Shown one piece after another: positions 8,298-16,564 of a DNA stretch of 64,000 nucleotides. Origin of the DNA: JAAYTL01 sp031460505 (GTDB taxonomy: Bacteria > Bacillota > Clostridia > Tissierellales > Tissierellaceae); assembly GCA_031460505.1 (NCBI GenBank), contig JAVKTT010000002.1:434001-498000 (forward strand), written 5' to 3'. Position 1 is the stretch's first letter. Every line of letters starts with the position of its first letter. The notes beneath the pieces were generated by a model. It searched no databases. It was not told where the DNA came from and saw only the letters and a list, made by a program, of their open reading frames with translations. The position numbers and the translations under genes were made by a program.

Positions 8298-9572
8298 TTA
8301 ATGGAAAAATTCGAATTCATATCCAGCAATAATTACTGAATCTCCTTCTTCTATTCCTAAGTTTTCTAATTCTTCTATTATACCTTTTTTTCTAATAGAT
8401 TCTTGGAAGAATCTTACTGAATCAACATCATCAAAATAGATTGATTCTAATAGATTTTCAACATAACTACCTTCTACTATATACATATCATTTTCTTTTC
8501 TTACAATTACTGTTTCTTCTTCTATATACTCTATTTCTTCCTCATACTCTTCATCAAAGGTCTCATATTCACCTTCATAATTTGATAGAAGATCCCAAAT
8601 AGCGTATTTTAAATCATTTACACCTTTAGCTGTAGCTGCAGAAGTTTCAAATATCTTTATACCTTGTGCTTCAAATTCTGATTTGATTTTAGCTAGACCT
8701 TCTTCTGCTTCAGGTATATCCATTTTGTTAGCTACAATTATCTGTGGTTTATTCTTTAATCTTTCATTATATTGGAAAAGCTCATCATTAATAGTGTAAA
8801 AATCCTGAACTGGGTCTCTACCTTCTATACCTGATGCATCTAATACATGGACTAATACTCTTGTCCTTTCAATATGTCTAAGGAAATCATGACCCAAACC
8901 TATTCCTTCAGATGCTCCTTCTATCAGGCCTGGTATATCCGCTAAAACAAAGCTCTTTTCATCTTCAACTCTAACTACTCCCAGATTTGGTTGTAATGTT
9001 GTAAAATGATAGTTTGCTATTTTAGGTTTTGCTTCTGAAAGCATGGATAAAATAGTTGATTTACCTACATTAGGAAAACCAATTAGACCAACATCTGCTA
9101 GTAATTTTAACTCTAATACAATTTCTCTTTCTTGACCTTTGGTTCCTGGTTCTGCAAATCCTGGTGCTTGTCTTGTAGCAGTAGCAAACTTTGCATTACC
9201 CCTTCCTCCACGTCCACCCTTAGCTATTACGAAGGTTTGATTTTTTTCTTTTAAGTCAACTATTACTTTTCCTGATTTTTCATCTTTTACTAATGTACCA
9301 ACTGGAACTCTTATGATTATATCTTGGCCTGCTTTACCAAATTGTTTCTTTGTTCTACCGTCTTCTCCATTTTCACCAGAGTAATGTCTTTTGTATCTAA
9401 AGTCCATAAGGGTTCTAATCCCTTCATCTGCCTTTAGAATTATAGAGCCACCGTTTCCCCCATCTCCACCGTAAGGTCCTCCTGAGGGCTCAAATTTTTC
9501 TCTTCTCCATGCTACTATACCGTTTCCACCTTTACCACCTTTTACGGTGATTTTGGCTTTATCTATAAACAT
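8298..9572 (-). CDS. obg: GTPase Obg/CgtA
   Basis: Obg is an essential GTPase of 50S assembly and stress signalling. The 424-residue product has the three family domains. The glycine-rich Obg fold covers about 1-158 (GGKGGNGIVAWRREKFEPSG). The G domain has GFPNVGKST, DIPGLIEGASEG and NKMD. The C-terminal OCT domain follows from about residue 345, after an acidic linker. It lies downstream of rplU-prp-rpmA on the same strand, separated from rpmA by a hairpin and a REP-like palindrome. Confidence 0.97.
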   Translation of the reverse strand: MFIDKAKITVKGGKGGNGIVAWRREKFEPSGGPYGGDGGNGGSIILKADEGIRTLMDFRYKRHYSGENGEDGRTKKQFGKAGQDIIIRVPVGTLVKDEKSGKVIVDLKEKNQTFVIAKGGRGGRGNAKFATATRQAPGFAEPGTKGQEREIVLELKLLADVGLIGFPNVGKSTILSMLSEAKPKIANYHFTTLQPNLGVVRVEDEKSFVLADIPGLIEGASEGIGLGHDFLRHIERTRVLVHVLDASGIEGRDPVQDFYTINDELFQYNERLKNKPQIIVANKMDIPEAEEGLAKIKSEFEAQGIKIFETSAATAKGVNDLKYAIWDLLSNYEGEYETFDEEYEEEIEYIEEETVIVRKENDMYIVEGSYVENLLESIYFDDVDSVRFFQESIRKKGIIEELENLGIEEGDSVIIAGYEFEFFH

Positions 9573-9666
9573 AAACTCATCATCCTTAAAATTATTTTCT
9601 ATTAGTATTTACCCAATTGTAGTATTTAGTATAACAAATTATTATTTAAATATTATGGGACTAGCA

Positions 9667-9699
9667 ATGCGAAATTGGGACCCGTCCCCGATTTCGCAT
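9667..9699. repeat. REP-like palindrome between rpmA and obg
   Basis: ATGCGAAATTGGGAC (9667-9681) is mirrored by GTCCCCGATTTCGCAT (9684-9699) with one unpaired base. The GGGAC/GTCCC core and the ATGCGA/TCGCAT ends match the design of the element at 7932-7993. Confidence 0.6.
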
Positions 9700-9710
9700 T
9701 AAGTAAAATA

Positions 9711-9735
9711 AAAGCTTGCCATTTAGGCAAGCTTT
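9711..9735 (-). terminator. Terminator after rpmA
   Basis: AAAGCTTGCC (9711-9720) and GGCAAGCTTT (9726-9735) form a perfect 10-bp stem with a 5-base loop, five bases after the rpmA stop. The minus-strand transcript continues into TATTTTACTT. Partial readthrough into obg is possible. Confidence 0.75.
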
Positions 9736-9740
9736 AAAAT

Positions 9741-10031
9741 TTACGCTAATTCTTCTTGAGGATATACACTAACTTTCTTTCTATCCCTACCCATTCTTTC
9801 GAATTTAACTACTCCATCTACTGTTGCGAAAAGCGTATCATCGCTACCTTTTCCAACGTTTGTTCCTGGGTGAATTTTTGTACCTCTTTGTCTAACCAAT
9901 ATATTTCCAGCTAGTACAAATTGGCCGTCTCCTCTTTTAACACCCAATCTCTTAGCTTCACTATCTCTACCGTTTCTGGAGCTACCTACTCCCTTTTTAG
10001 AAGCAAATAATTGTAAATTTAACTTAATCAT
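9741..10031 (-). CDS. rpmA: 50S ribosomal protein L27
   Basis: L27 reaches into the peptidyl-transferase centre of the 50S subunit. The 96-residue product begins with a short extension, MIKLNLQLFA, followed by SKKGVGSSRNGRDSEAKRLG. Firmicute L27 is made with such an extension, which is cut after the LQLFA-type motif by the protease Prp to expose the functional N-terminus. The prp gene is directly upstream, 3 bases away. The order rplU-prp-rpmA is the standard one. Confidence 0.97.
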   Translation of the reverse strand: MIKLNLQLFASKKGVGSSRNGRDSEAKRLGVKRGDGQFVLAGNILVRQRGTKIHPGTNVGKGSDDTLFATVDGVVKFERMGRDRKKVSVYPQEELA

Positions 10032-10034
10032 TTA

Positions 10035-10379
10035 TTACACCTCCCTATTGTTGAGAGCCACATTATTTGGGTAACTTTCAATAATGGATTTAACTCCTAA
10101 TTCAAAAGTTTTTAAAACAATTTGACTTTTTTCTAGACTTTCTATATCTATGTTTTTAGGTAAATTAACTTCTAAGAATCCCGTTTTATCATCTATACTA
10201 TAGTGTAGTTTGCTTTCTTCTATGCCACAAACTTCAACTAATGCCATCAAGGATGTCTGTGATAAAACTGAAATTGCTGCACATACAATATCTTCACCGT
10301 ATTCGGCGAAGTTTGCATGTCCTTTAATTTTAAAACCAATTATATTATCTTTATTTCTAAAGATTTTTATATTGATCAT
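10035..10379 (-). CDS. prp: Ribosomal-processing cysteine protease Prp
   Basis: Prp removes the N-terminal extension of L27. The 114-residue product has the family's catalytic pair in GHANFAEYGEDIVCAAIS: the histidine of GHA and the cysteine of VCAA. It lies between rplU (2-base gap) and rpmA (3-base gap). Its substrate L27 carries the matching LQLFA-SKKG cleavage site. Confidence 0.95.
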   Translation of the reverse strand: MINIKIFRNKDNIIGFKIKGHANFAEYGEDIVCAAISVLSQTSLMALVEVCGIEESKLHYSIDDKTGFLEVNLPKNIDIESLEKSQIVLKTFELGVKSIIESYPNNVALNNREV

Positions 10380-10381
10380 AA

Positions 10382-10693
10382 TTATCCAACTATCTTTTCA
10401 ATTTTGATCTTTGTAAATGGTTGTCTATGGCCAGTTTTCTTTCTGATGTTCTTTTTAGCTTTATACTTGAAAACAACAATTTTTTTAGCTTTGCCTTGTT
10501 CTACAACATTGCCTTCGACTTTTACACCTTCTACATAAGGCTTACCTGCTAGTAATTCACCTTCTTTTGATAAAATAAGAACTTTATCAAAAGATACAGT
10601 TTCTCCTACTTCAGCTTCTAATTTTTCAACAAATAGAGTATCTCCTTCTTGAACTCTATATTGCTTGCCTCCTGTTTCTATAACAGCGTACAT
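10382..10693 (-). CDS. rplU: 50S ribosomal protein L21
   Basis: The 103-residue product has the standard L21 length. It starts MYAVIETGGKQYRVQEGD and ends with the conserved KKTGHRQPFTKIKIEKI, which contacts 23S rRNA. A strong GGAGGTG site precedes the start at 10693. It is the first gene of the rplU-prp-rpmA unit, with a consensus promoter and a structured leader upstream. Confidence 0.97.
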   Translation of the reverse strand: MYAVIETGGKQYRVQEGDTLFVEKLEAEVGETVSFDKVLILSKEGELLAGKPYVEGVKVEGNVVEQGKAKKIVVFKYKAKKNIRKKTGHRQPFTKIKIEKIVG

Positions 10694-10770
10694 ATTGGGG
10701 CACCTCCTCTAACCTAGTCTCGCCAATATTAGGTGCTATGCTTGAAAACCTAAATTGAGCGGCTCTACAC
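10694..10770 (-). ncRNA. Probable L21 leader (ribosomal protein autoregulatory RNA)
   Basis: About 77 nucleotides lie between the predicted transcription start and the rplU start codon. They contain complementary segments, notably TTAGGT with ACCTAA and a CGC/GCG pair region, that could fold into a compact leader. Firmicutes carry a conserved L21 leader in this position. I recognise it by location and hairpin content, not by a covariance-model match. Confidence 0.45.
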
Positions 10771-10776
10771 CAAAAT

Positions 10777-10805
10777 AGTTTAACAAATATACATGCTTTT
10801 GTCAA
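10777..10805 (-). promoter_or_regulatory. SigA-type promoter of rplU-prp-rpmA
   Basis: On the minus strand TTGACA (10805-10800) is followed after exactly 17 bases by TAAACT (10782-10777). It sits in the gap downstream of the RNase G gene and upstream of rplU. Confidence 0.8.
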
Positions 10806-10841
10806 TTATTTTTATAATTTAGTTTTATAGTGATATATGAG

Positions 10842-12068
10842 TCATTTCTGTATTCTACCTCTTCCCAAGCAAGTTGGGCACTTTATGGAGATAGTATTAT
10901 CCAAAGTAGGTCTAATTTTCTTCCTAGTTACTTCAACTAGATTTAGTTTTGTAAGTCCTACTATAGTTGGTTTGTTTCTATCCATTTTAAAACTATTTGC
11001 TAAACTGGTTAATACAGTTGATACGTCTTTTTTCTTCTTCATATCGATAAAGTCTACTATAATTATTCCACCGATATCCCTTAGTCTAATCTGCCTAGCT
11101 ATCTCCTCTGCTGCTTCTAAGTTTGTTTTAAGTACTGTATCTCTTAGGGATAATGCTCCTATATATTTACCAGTGTTCACATCTATTGCTGTCAATGCTT
11201 CGGTTTCGTCGATTACTATATATCCACCACTGTTAAGCCTAACTTTTCTATTAAAAGCATCTCCAATATCTTCTTGGATCTTCTTATTCTCTTCTATACA
11301 AAAGCTTTCATCAAGGACAATCCTATTTTCTACAGAATATGAATAAAAATATCCCAATTCTAAAATATGATTATATACTTCTTTGTTGTTAACAATTATT
11401 TGATAGTCTCTTTCATTAAATGTATCTCTTACTATTTTATAGACTAAATCCATTTCTTTATATATAAGCTTAGGAGTTGGCAAAAATCCTCTTTGGGTTT
11501 CTATTTTTTCATTTATATTCAAAAGTTCATTGTATTCGCTAGATAATAAATCCTCGCTTACATCTTGTGAATTAGTTCTAAATATTAGCCCAATATCATT
11601 TTTTATTATGTTTTCTCCTATAGATTTAAGTCTCTTGATTTCAGTACTATCCTTAATTTTTCTGGATATATTGATATCATTTGAATAAGGCGTAAGTACT
11701 ATACATCTGCCAGGTATACTAATATGTGTAGTGATTTTAGGGCCCTTTGCTCCTAGTGCTTCTTTGATTACCTGAACAATAACTTCATCTCCAGATTTTA
11801 GGACTTGATCTATTGTATAACTCTTATGGGATTGGAGTTGCTCCTTATTATAGGCATCTTTAACATTAAGGTATGCATTTTTACCTTCTCCGATATCAAC
11901 AAAGGCTGCACCCATACCTTTTAGGACGTTTTCAACTCTACCTCTATATACATTACCTACAAGTTTTTCATAATCTTCCTCTTCAGTATAGTATTCTACA
12001 AGTCTATTGTCTTCAACGATGCCTACTTTATTTGTTCCATCTTTGGAGCTAATGAAAATATAATTCAT
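10842..12068 (-). CDS. rng: Ribonuclease E/G family protein
   Basis: RNase E/G enzymes are Mg-dependent single-strand endoribonucleases in mRNA decay and rRNA maturation. The 408-residue product has an N-terminal S1 domain (about 35-120, NVYRGRVENVLKGMGAAFVDIG). The catalytic DNase I-like segment carries the conserved aspartates in TAIDVNTGKYIG and IIIVDFIDM. It ends with the zinc-link CPTCLGRGR. Its short length favours the RNase G type over RNase E. It is 18 bases downstream of the TIGR03936 gene, a frequent clostridial arrangement next to rplU. Confidence 0.93.
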   Translation of the reverse strand: MNYIFISSKDGTNKVGIVEDNRLVEYYTEEEDYEKLVGNVYRGRVENVLKGMGAAFVDIGEGKNAYLNVKDAYNKEQLQSHKSYTIDQVLKSGDEVIVQVIKEALGAKGPKITTHISIPGRCIVLTPYSNDINISRKIKDSTEIKRLKSIGENIIKNDIGLIFRTNSQDVSEDLLSSEYNELLNINEKIETQRGFLPTPKLIYKEMDLVYKIVRDTFNERDYQIIVNNKEVYNHILELGYFYSYSVENRIVLDESFCIEENKKIQEDIGDAFNRKVRLNSGGYIVIDETEALTAIDVNTGKYIGALSLRDTVLKTNLEAAEEIARQIRLRDIGGIIIVDFIDMKKKKDVSTVLTSLANSFKMDRNKPTIVGLTKLNLVEVTRKKIRPTLDNTISIKCPTCLGRGRIQK

Positions 12069-12086
12069 TTACGTTTCTCTCCCATT

Positions 12087-12785
12087 TTATATTGGTTTGA
12101 ATAATTTGTCCCTGTCCTCTATATATAATGCTTTTCTTGTTATTGAAACTGAGTCAACATCCATACCTAATTCATCGATACTACTTAAAGCTTGAATAAA
12201 GTCTACTGGTCTAAGATTACCATTTTCTCCTACTTTAAGCATTGCTTGAAGTGTTACTTCATACTCTATCTTACCCACTATCTCAATTTTATCAATTAAA
12301 GGTCTGATATTTTCTTCTTTCATTATCTTTCTCTTACCTTTTTTTCTTAGACGAGAAATTATAATCTCTTCTTCTTTTAACCAGCTGTTTATAATATCAT
12401 TAATACCTTCAATATTTATGTCTTTATTTATATCAAATATAATCTCATAATTAGCCCAAGATAAGCTTCCTGCTATTGACTTAGTATCCTCAGGATATGT
12501 TGAGTCTAATATTTGAATATCTTGAGGCAATATATAATTCATTCTATCTTTAAAGTCTTGTGGATCTATCTTTTCAGTTAATTCAATGTCCATATATTCT
12601 TCTTCACCTTGGACTCCAACTGAAAGTGGATTTGCAATAGAAAATCTTGGATGAGGGTTGAACCCTTCTGAATATTTAACAGGTATATCCGCTCTTTTAA
12701 ATGTCCTTTGAAATAATCTTAGCAAATCTAAATGACCTATATATTTTAAATAATTTTTCTTGTTGAATTTAACTCTTAATATCAA
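12087..12785 (-). CDS. TIGR03936 family (DUF2344) radical-SAM-associated protein
   Basis: The biochemical function is not established. The protein resembles a domain found fused to, or encoded next to, TIGR03960 radical SAM proteins. I place the start at TTG 12785, behind an AGAGGTG site, giving 232 residues. The TTG overlaps the TGA stop of the upstream gene as TTGA. Starts further upstream would lie inside that gene. The conserved N-terminus reads KYIGHLDLLRLFQRTFKRA, then YSEGFNPHPRFSIANPL. Overlap with the radical SAM gene suggests translational coupling and a joint function, perhaps in RNA modification; that is inference. Confidence 0.85.
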   Translation of the reverse strand: MILRVKFNKKNYLKYIGHLDLLRLFQRTFKRADIPVKYSEGFNPHPRFSIANPLSVGVQGEEEYMDIELTEKIDPQDFKDRMNYILPQDIQILDSTYPEDTKSIAGSLSWANYEIIFDINKDINIEGINDIINSWLKEEEIIISRLRKKGKRKIMKEENIRPLIDKIEIVGKIEYEVTLQAMLKVGENGNLRPVDFIQALSSIDELGMDVDSVSITRKALYIEDRDKLFKPI

Positions 12786-14626
12786 TTGAAAACACCTCTC
12801 ATTGTACAATCCTTTATACCGCATCCTGTACAAGCTAATCTACAATCATTGGTAGTTTCAGCTGATATGGCTTTTTGGTATTCTTTATATAGATACTTTT
12901 TGCTTACGCCTATATCTATAAAGTCCCATGGGAATACTTCGTCCTTATCTCTTTCTCTTGTGGCAAAGAAATCTCCATCTATACCTGTATCTTCAAAAGC
13001 TTGTAGCCATACATCATATTTGAAGTGTTCACTCCAGCCATCAAATCTACAACCCTTCTTCCATGCTTCTAATAGAGGTTTTGACAATCTTCTATCACCA
13101 CGAGCAAATATTGCTTCAACATAGCTTAACTCAGCATCATGATAGCTAAATGTTACTTTGTTATCTCTTATGCTATCCTTTACTAAATAAGCTTTTCTTC
13201 TAAATTCATCTATTGACTCTTGTTTTACCCATTGAAATGGTGTAAATGGTTTTGGAACGAAACATGAGGCACTTGCAGTTACTGAGAAATTGCCCTTTCT
13301 TTCTTCCTTTGGTCTATCAAAGAATATATCTTTTACTAGATATGATAATTCTTTGATACCAAGTACATCTTCATCTGTTTCTGTTGGTAATCCTATCATA
13401 AAGTATAGTTTGATTCTAGACCAACCTTCTTTAAATGCATAGGTAACAGCATTAACTAAATCCTCTTCATCTACACCTTTATTAATAACATCTCTTAATC
13501 TTTGGCTACCTGCTTCAGGTGCAAAGGTCAAACCACTTTTTCTTACCTTTTCTATCTCCTTTAATATATCTATACTCAAGGAATCAAGTCTTAATGATGG
13601 CAGTGATACCCCTACATTTTTGTCCTCAAACTTTTCCATTAAGCTAGAAACCAATAATTGCAGTTGGCTATAATCACAGGTACTAAGGGATGATAATGAT
13701 ACATCTTCATAGCCAGTATTTTCAACTAGATTTTCAGCTAATTCCATTAGTCTTGTAGTAGATTTCTCCCTTATTGGTCTATAGAGCATTCCTGCTTGAC
13801 AAAATCTGCAGCCGTGTGTACACCCTCTGAATAACTCAAGAACTACCCTATCATGAACTGTTTCAATATATGGTACTATCATGGTTTCAGGTGAAAACAT
13901 TGTATCTAAATCTTGAATCATTCTTTTTTGAATTACTTTAGGTGCTTCATCAACGGTTGGTATCATCTCTTTTAAGGTACCATCTGTGTTATATTTTACA
14001 TCGTAAAATTTAGGTATATATATACCCTTTATGCTTAAAGCATCTCTTAGGAATAATTCCCTATCCCAATTATTTTCTTTATGCTCTTTATATTTGTTTA
14101 ATAGTTCTAAGGTGACTTCTTCACCTTCACCTATTACAAAAATATCTATAAAATCTGCTAGGGGTTCTGGATTGTATGCACAAGGACCTCCTGCAATTAT
14201 TATTGTATCATCATTACCTCTAACCTCTGATAATAGAGGGATTCCGGCTAAATCCAATACATTTAGTATATTTGTATAGCTCATTTCATATTGTAGTGTA
14301 AATCCAAGAAAATCAAAATTTTTGACTTCTTCTTTGTTTTCTAAGGTATATAATGGAATGTTTTCTTTACGCATTTCTTCTTCCATATCTACCCATGGTG
14401 AAAATACTCTTTCACATACAAAGTCTTCCTTTTCATTAATAAGATTGTATAATATATGAAGTCCTAAATGGGACATTCCTACATCGTATACATCCGGAAA
14501 GCAAAACGCGAACTTTACTTTAACTTCATCTAAGTTCTTTATTATAGAATTTTGCTCCATTCCAATGTATCTAGCGGGCTTTTCCACTTTATTTAAAATT
14601 CTATCTAATTTCTTTTTGTTTATCAT
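12782..14626 (-). CDS. TIGR03960 family B12-binding-like radical SAM protein
   Basis: This 614-residue protein has an N-terminal cobalamin-binding-like Rossmann domain (about 30-200, FPDVYDVGMSHLGLHILYN). The radical SAM core has the CxxxCxxC cluster motif in CTHGCRFCQAG near residue 270. It ends in a cysteine-rich tail (CRLACTGCGIKDC), which may bind another cluster or metal. The substrate is unknown. It is coupled to the TIGR03936 gene by a TTGA overlap, and RNase G follows. This trio upstream of rplU recurs in Clostridia. Confidence 0.9.
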   Translation of the reverse strand: MINKKKLDRILNKVEKPARYIGMEQNSIIKNLDEVKVKFAFCFPDVYDVGMSHLGLHILYNLINEKEDFVCERVFSPWVDMEEEMRKENIPLYTLENKEEVKNFDFLGFTLQYEMSYTNILNVLDLAGIPLLSEVRGNDDTIIIAGGPCAYNPEPLADFIDIFVIGEGEEVTLELLNKYKEHKENNWDRELFLRDALSIKGIYIPKFYDVKYNTDGTLKEMIPTVDEAPKVIQKRMIQDLDTMFSPETMIVPYIETVHDRVVLELFRGCTHGCRFCQAGMLYRPIREKSTTRLMELAENLVENTGYEDVSLSSLSTCDYSQLQLLVSSLMEKFEDKNVGVSLPSLRLDSLSIDILKEIEKVRKSGLTFAPEAGSQRLRDVINKGVDEEDLVNAVTYAFKEGWSRIKLYFMIGLPTETDEDVLGIKELSYLVKDIFFDRPKEERKGNFSVTASASCFVPKPFTPFQWVKQESIDEFRRKAYLVKDSIRDNKVTFSYHDAELSYVEAIFARGDRRLSKPLLEAWKKGCRFDGWSEHFKYDVWLQAFEDTGIDGDFFATRERDKDEVFPWDFIDIGVSKKYLYKEYQKAISAETTNDCRLACTGCGIKDCTMRGVFN

Positions 14627-14696
14627 AATCTATCCTTTCTTAGGTAAAAATCTTAATACTATTTTACCATATTTATAGCAATAATACACAAAATAA

Positions 14697-14724
14697 TATA
14701 CCTCAGTATTATTGCCGAGGTATA
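14697..14724 (-). terminator. Terminator after the spoIVFA-like gene
   Basis: TATACCTC (14697-14704) pairs with GAGGTATA (14717-14724), with a further A/G-flanked loop. It begins at the base after the stop at 14725, and the minus-strand RNA continues into TTATTTTG. It closes the mreB-to-spoIVFA run. Confidence 0.65.
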
Positions 14725-15372
14725 CTATTTTATATCAATGTAATTTGTAGGATTTTTATATTCTCCGTTTTGTGTTATTTCTAATCTCAGATATTTTTCT
14801 CCATCCTTATTGGTGCCTAAATATCCTATCAACTCTTGAGATTCAATTATGTCCCCTATGGCCACATAGCTTTTGGATAGATAACCATATGTATGCTCAA
14901 ATTCTTCACTTTGAACTGTGACAAAGTATCCTTTGTTTTGGGTAAGCACAACTTCTTTAACTATGCCCTCTAAAATTGCTTTAGCCTCATGATCTCCGTA
15001 AGATTTAATATCTATACCTTTGTTTGAATCTTTATCGAATTTCTTATAGAGTGTTCCTTGAATAGGTGATGGGTACTCATATTCATTTGATTCTCCTAGA
15101 TTAAAAACTTCTAGTATCTGCCCAGAATCGTCAAGTAAATCTTTGCCTTTATTAAATATTCTTTTACTATCCTCAACAATACTAAACTCATAATAAATTG
15201 AGCTTTTAATAGTGTCTAGTAAGCTGTTTGTAGGTCTAATGTTTAGAGCTTTAATTAATAAGACGAACAAAAGAATACTCACAGCAATAATACCTTTGCG
15301 AGCAAACTTTCTTAAAATATGTGAGCTGTTTCTCATTAGAATATTTAATGTATTATTTATTCGATTTTTCAT
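14725..15372 (-). CDS. SpoIVFA-like degenerate M23 (LytM) membrane protein
   Basis: The 215-residue protein has one N-terminal membrane helix (about 29-43) and a C-terminal LytM/M23 beta-fold from about 100. The active-site histidines are absent. The position of the usual HxGID reads NKGIDI and the usual HLHFEI reads YLRLEI, so it is probably not a hydrolase. The position directly after minD-minE and upstream of rplU matches Bacillus SpoIVFA, the partner of the sigma-K processing protease SpoIVFB. No spoIVFB follows here. SpoIIQ-type LytM proteins are an alternative. Confidence 0.7.
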   Translation of the reverse strand: MKNRINNTLNILMRNSSHILRKFARKGIIAVSILLFVLLIKALNIRPTNSLLDTIKSSIYYEFSIVEDSKRIFNKGKDLLDDSGQILEVFNLGESNEYEYPSPIQGTLYKKFDKDSNKGIDIKSYGDHEAKAILEGIVKEVVLTQNKGYFVTVQSEEFEHTYGYLSKSYVAIGDIIESQELIGYLGTNKDGEKYLRLEITQNGEYKNPTNYIDIK

Positions 15373-15447
15373 CTTCTCACCTGCCTTAATAATATTAATA
15401 TTTATTAAGTACAGGTTTTATACCAGAATAATCAAATGATAAGACAA

Positions 15448-15726
15448 CTATTTATTATCTTTAATTTTATTTATAGGTATATTAGCTACTAGAGCTGACA
15501 CTGGCGTGATTTCACCATCTTTTTTCATTCTAGTTAATTTAATGTCTAAACCTTTCTCATCAATATCTGCATATTCAGAAATGACTCTTATAATATCTGT
15601 CTTCATCATCTCTAAAAGTTGTGGCGATAAGTCAGATCTGTCATGAACTAATACTAACTTAAGCCTTTCCTTTGCAACATTTTTGCTTTTCTCTTGCTTC
15701 TTGCCAAATATTTTAAAAAGATCCAA
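15448..15726 (-). CDS. minE: Cell division topological specificity factor MinE
   Basis: MinE displaces MinD-ATP from the membrane and drives Min oscillation. I place the start at TTG 15726, because the longer frame to 15750 overlaps minD and its first codons contain the GGGGGG ribosome-binding site. The product is 92 residues, MDLFKIFGKKQEKSKN onwards. The amphipathic N-terminus is followed by the contact helix KERLKLVLVHDRSDLSP and the dimerisation domain. Presence of MinE with MinCD is the oscillating type of system found in many Clostridia, unlike Bacillus, which uses DivIVA. Confidence 0.93.
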   Translation of the reverse strand: MDLFKIFGKKQEKSKNVAKERLKLVLVHDRSDLSPQLLEMMKTDIIRVISEYADIDEKGLDIKLTRMKKDGEITPVSALVANIPINKIKDNK

Positions 15727-15739
15727 GACTATCCCCCCT

Positions 15740-16552
15740 TTATTTACCAAAAATCAATTTTAATATCTTACTAAACTTACCTTCATCATTATTTTCTATA
15801 TCTAATAATTCTACTTCTTCACCAGCAATTCTCTTCGCTATATTCATATATGCATTTCCAGCTAAAGATCTTCTCTCAATAACTGCAGGTTCACCTTTGT
15901 TTGTAGATATAACTATTTCTTCATCATCTGGTACTATTCCCAATAAGTCAATAGCTAAGATATCCTCTATATCTTCTCTATTCATCATATCTCCTCTTTT
16001 AACCATTTCAGGTCTGATCCTATTGATTATAAGTCTAGGGTTATTTAGCCCTGTAGCTTCAAGGATTCCTATTACTCTATCTGCATCTCTTACTGCAGAT
16101 ATCTCAGGAGTTGTGACAATAATAGCTAAATCTGCTCCAGCTACAGAGTATTGGAAACCTTGCTCTATTCCTGCTGGTGAATCAATTATTATATAATCAA
16201 ATTCCTGCTTTAGCTCTTTTACTAGTTCAACCATTTGCTCTGGCTTAACTGCTGATTTGTCTCTTGTTTGAGCAGCAGGCAATAAGTACAATTTATCAAA
16301 TCTTTTATCTCTAATTAATCCTTGTTTTAATCTACAAGTCCCCTCAACCACATCTACGATATCATATACTATTCTATTTTCAAGTCCCATAACTACATCT
16401 AGATTTCTTAGTCCAATATCTGCATCTAGTACAACTACTGAGTATCCTAGTATTGCAAGGCCTGTCCCAATATTAGCACTAGTTGTAGTTTTCCCTACTC
16501 CGCCTTTTCCTGATGTTATAACAATGGCAGTTCCTAATTTTTCATTATCCAT
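15740..16552 (-). CDS. minD: Septum site-determining ATPase MinD
   Basis: MinD is a membrane-associated P-loop ATPase that recruits MinC to the poles. The 270-residue product has the deviant Walker A motif SGKGGVGKTT near residue 14 and the switch motifs DADIGLRNLDVVMG and IIIDSPAGIEQGF. The C-terminal amphipathic membrane-targeting helix is KFSKILKLIFGK. It sits between minC (12-base gap) and minE. Confidence 0.97.
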   Translation of the reverse strand: MDNEKLGTAIVITSGKGGVGKTTTSANIGTGLAILGYSVVVLDADIGLRNLDVVMGLENRIVYDIVDVVEGTCRLKQGLIRDKRFDKLYLLPAAQTRDKSAVKPEQMVELVKELKQEFDYIIIDSPAGIEQGFQYSVAGADLAIIVTTPEISAVRDADRVIGILEATGLNNPRLIINRIRPEMVKRGDMMNREDIEDILAIDLLGIVPDDEEIVISTNKGEPAVIERRSLAGNAYMNIAKRIAGEEVELLDIENNDEGKFSKILKLIFGK

Positions 16553-16564
16553 TTATGTTCCTCC

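Noticed and set aside
10837..11346. 169-codon plus-strand frame opposite the RNase G gene
   Set aside because: It is an antisense shadow of a clearly identified RNase E/G gene.
12783..12833. Upstream start of the TIGR03936 gene
   Set aside because: It would place 48 bases inside the preceding gene, while TTG 12785 has a proper ribosome-binding site and a TTGA overlap.
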